7,542 bases of DNA from an uncultured Anaerolineaceae bacterium (GTDB lineage: Bacteria > Chloroflexota > Anaerolineae > Promineifilales > Promineifilaceae). Below the pieces are notes generated by a model that was not told the origin of the DNA, made no database searches, and saw only the letters and a list, made by a program, of their open reading frames with translations. The position numbers and the translations under genes are program-made. Location: the NCBI GenBank assembly GCA_937967805.1, contig CALBTC010000239.1:1-7542 (forward strand), read 5' to 3'. Shown here piece by piece: positions 5,926 to 7,542 of this stretch (the stretch's first letter is position 1; every line of letters begins with the position of its first letter).

Positions 5926-7542
5926 GTTCCCTTTCCGAAATAGCCAACCCCTTTGTGGGTCCACGCCCCTTCGAGCGACAAGATGCGCTTTTGTTCAAAG
6001 GCCGCCAACAGGAAGCCCGTGATTTATTAACGCTGTTTCTGGCCCGGCGGCTGGTGCTGCTGTATGCGCCATCGGGCGCGGGTAAAACCTCACTGCTTAA
6101 AGCCAAAGTGCTCCCCGACCTGGAACAGCGGGAACAGTTTGAGGTGCTGCCGGTAGGGCGGGTGGGTGATTCAGTAACTCCGCCCCACGATTTTTGCGGC
6201 AATCGATTCGTATTTAATTTACTGATGAGCCTGGGCATTTGTGAAAAGCCGGAACTTATTGCCACCGAGGAAACAAGCCTGAATCATTTTTTGCTCAACG
6301 TGGGTTATGACGGCCGTAACTTTGTCTACTTTGATGAGACAGAACCGGAAGCCGAATCAGAGGCGGCTGTGCCAGAGGCGCTTGCCGAAGATGAGGAAGT
6401 GCCGGTTCAGCCGCGGGCGCTCATTATCGACCAGTTTGAAGAGATGTTTACCATGCATCCAGAACTAGAGGCGGATCGCATTGACTTTTTTAAGCAGGTT
6501 GGCGAAGCGATGGTGAATGACCCTTACCTGTACGTCATGTTTTCTATGCGTGGCGATTATTTGTACCGGATTATTCCCTATGTGCATCTCTTACCAAACA
6601 GCTTGCGGGCTCGTTTTCAGCTTCAGCGGCTGCAAGCAGCGGGTGCTTTACAGGCTGTCTGTGAACCGGCGGCGGAGGCGGGACGGCCGTTTGATGCCGA
6701 CGTCGCCGAAAAGCTGGTGGAATGCCTGCGGCGTGTGCGCGTTGCCGACGGTGCCGAAGTTCAGGAAGATGGGGAACGGCCGTTAGGCGATTATGTCGAG
6801 GCGATGCAGCTGCAAGTGGTCTGCCAGCAGCTCTGGTATCGTTTGGCCGAGCGCCCTGGCGCAACCATTTCTATGGCCGATGTGGATTGGGTCGTCGGGC
6901 AGCGCTCGACCAACCAGGCAGAACAGGCTGACTCATTGGATCGATTTGTGGACAACGCGCTGGCTGATTATTACGAAGAGGCGCTGCGGCGGGTGCTAAA
7001 CCATCTGCAACAGAAAGGAATCAGCCATGTAGACGAATATGCGCTGCGCCGCTGGTTTTCTACTGAGTTGATTACTGAAGCCGGAACGCGGGATTTGGTC
7101 GCGCGGATGGGTAAAGAGACAAAAGGGATGCCGGAAACGGCCGTTGCCTATCTGGATACAGAACTATACCTTATCCGCAACGAAATTCGCGCCGGGAACA
7201 ACTTTATTGAACTGGTGCATGATTCCTTTGTGGAGCCGATTCGCACGGCCAACCGGAAATGGCAAGAAGAGCTGGAACGGCGCATTCCCTGGTTGAACAA
7301 TGCCCGGCGCTATGCCCGCAACCCAAATCCAAGTTTGCTGTTGGATGATTACAACAGCCTGCAAGCAGCCAGAAAGCGGGTAGCCAATGAAGCCGAAAAA
7401 GGTGGCTTGCCGCCCACAACGCTGCAATTTTTGGAAAGTTACCTGGCAAAGGGGGAAGAAGCGTACCAACGTCAACTCATTCAAGATGTTCCCTGGCTCA
7501 ACTCGGCCCGCCAATATGCCGAAAACCAGAACCCGGACCTGC
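5922..7542 (+). CDS. nSTAND1-type P-loop NTPase, 3' partial
   Basis: ATG 5922 overlaps the SIR2-like stop (ATGA) and follows AGGAG at 5907-5911. The frame stays open to the right edge (540 residues seen). NPFVGPRPF (9-17) and FKGRQQE (25-31) open the domain. Walker A is APSGAGKTS (49-57) and Walker B is ALIIDQFEE (166-174). FSMRGDY (207-213) fits the sensor strand with Arg210. An acidic, Pro-containing insertion (138-163) lies just before Walker B. Residues about 365-450 resemble the winged-helix part of nSTAND1 proteins: RRWFSTELIT, a YLIRNE segment and ELVHDSFVEPIR. After this comes a helical unit of 68 residues (455-522) whose beginning recurs at 523. STAND ATPases are switches that assemble on sensing a ligand and turn on effectors. 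No effector is fused at the N-terminus, so the effectors should be the separate proteins encoded just upstream. The sensor repeats lie beyond the window. Confidence 0.9.
   Translation, partial: MSSLSEIANPFVGPRPFERQDALLFKGRQQEARDLLTLFLARRLVLLYAPSGAGKTSLLKAKVLPDLEQREQFEVLPVGRVGDSVTPPHDFCGNRFVFNLLMSLGICEKPELIATEETSLNHFLLNVGYDGRNFVYFDETEPEAESEAAVPEALAEDEEVPVQPRALIIDQFEEMFTMHPELEADRIDFFKQVGEAMVNDPYLYVMFSMRGDYLYRIIPYVHLLPNSLRARFQLQRLQAAGALQAVCEPAAEAGRPFDADVAEKLVECLRRVRVADGAEVQEDGERPLGDYVEAMQLQVVCQQLWYRLAERPGATISMADVDWVVGQRSTNQAEQADSLDRFVDNALADYYEEALRRVLNHLQQKGISHVDEYALRRWFSTELITEAGTRDLVARMGKETKGMPETAVAYLDTELYLIRNEIRAGNNFIELVHDSFVEPIRTANRKWQEELERRIPWLNNARRYARNPNPSLLLDDYNSLQAARKRVANEAEKGGLPPTTLQFLESYLAKGEEAYQRQLIQDVPWLNSARQYAENQNPDL
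7284..7542 (+). repeat. Tandem 68-residue protein repeat at the end of the STAND ATPase (second copy cut)
   Basis: Residues 455-472 (IPWLNNARRYARNPNPSL) and 523-540 (VPWLNSARQYAENQNPDL) match at 12 of 18 positions. They are spaced exactly 68 codons (204 bases) apart; the second unit begins at 7488. The unit contains a helical segment with a TLQFLESYLAKGEEAYQRQ end, like the helical region that follows the winged helix in nSTAND1 proteins. Its duplication suggests a growing helical repeat array as the C-terminal sensor. Confidence 0.7.

Larger units (their letters stand above)
705..7144. repeat. Highly iterated palindrome ACGGCCGT (12 copies)
   Basis: Perfect copies start at 705, 1659, 2478, 2697, 3414, 4225, 4349, 4615, 6310, 6683, 6776 and 7137. 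About 0.1 copy is expected by chance in 7.5 kb of uniform sequence, so the excess is very large. The flanks are mostly A before and A or T after. All copies are inside genes. Seven encode Thr-Ala-Val and the others sit in the other two codon phases (Arg-Pro or Gly-Arg), so protein sequence alone does not explain them. The SIR2-like gene has none. Confidence 0.85.

Noticed and set aside
6517..6931. Short + strand frames inside the ATPase
   Set aside because: They overlap the continuous nSTAND1 frame from 5922 to the right edge and are Cys/Arg-rich shadows of GC-rich codons.
1..7542. CRISPR array, tRNA, rRNA or insertion sequence
   Set aside because: No regularly spaced direct repeats, no cloverleaf or rRNA-like stretch, and no transposase motif or terminal repeats around a transposase were seen.

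Overview
The window reads as part of a bacterial accessory locus. It holds six consecutive genes, all on the + strand, tightly packed and moderately GC-rich. The gene families resemble those of environmental filamentous or multicellular-type bacteria, and Chloroflexota of the Anaerolineae type is my best guess. The guess rests on the wording of the nSTAND1 ATPase (N-terminal NPFVGPRPF followed by a P-loop), the Gly-rich 'VGDISGSSGVAIGRGA' linker, and the caspase/FGE/SIR2/STAND gene mix. It is recognition from memory, not a database result.

Layout: (1) 1-992 is a glycoside-hydrolase-like TIM barrel with clan GH-A style catalytic glutamates, probably cut by the left edge. (2) 993-1106 is an intergenic stretch almost filled by an imperfect inverted repeat bordered by the 7-mer CGCAAAG. 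(3) 1107-2198 is a C39-like cysteine peptidase joined to a LysM domain, with no signal peptide. (4) 2232-3620 is a caspase-like protease with an intact His/Cys pair, a Gly-rich beta-type linker and a helical C-terminal domain. (5) 3677-4690 is a protein with an FGE/SUMF1-fold domain that lacks the catalytic cysteines of true formylglycine-generating enzymes. (6) 4687-5925 is a SIR2-like protein with substitutions at the expected NAD-site Asn and His. (7) From 5922 past the right edge runs an nSTAND1-type P-loop NTPase with a winged-helix-like region and the start of a tandem 68-residue repeat.

How the genes may work together: the last three genes are coupled by ATGA overlaps, and the caspase gene sits 56 bp upstream of the FGE-like gene. 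The caspase and the FGE-like protein share a ~28-residue motif, C-terminal to the protease domain in one and at the N-terminus in the other, which suggests they meet through it. The simplest model is an NTP-dependent conflict (anti-phage or regulated cell death) system. In it the STAND ATPase is the sensor and switch, the caspase (and possibly the C39-like peptidase) is the effector, the FGE-fold protein is an adaptor or recognition subunit, and the SIR2-like protein is either an NADase effector or a degenerate scaffold. This matches the published concept of caspase/FGE/STAND conflict systems in multicellular bacteria, but the exact gene set, the shared motif and the two possibly degenerate enzyme folds deserve a second look. 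A separate genome-scale signal is the palindrome ACGGCCGT, present 12 times and used in all three codon phases.
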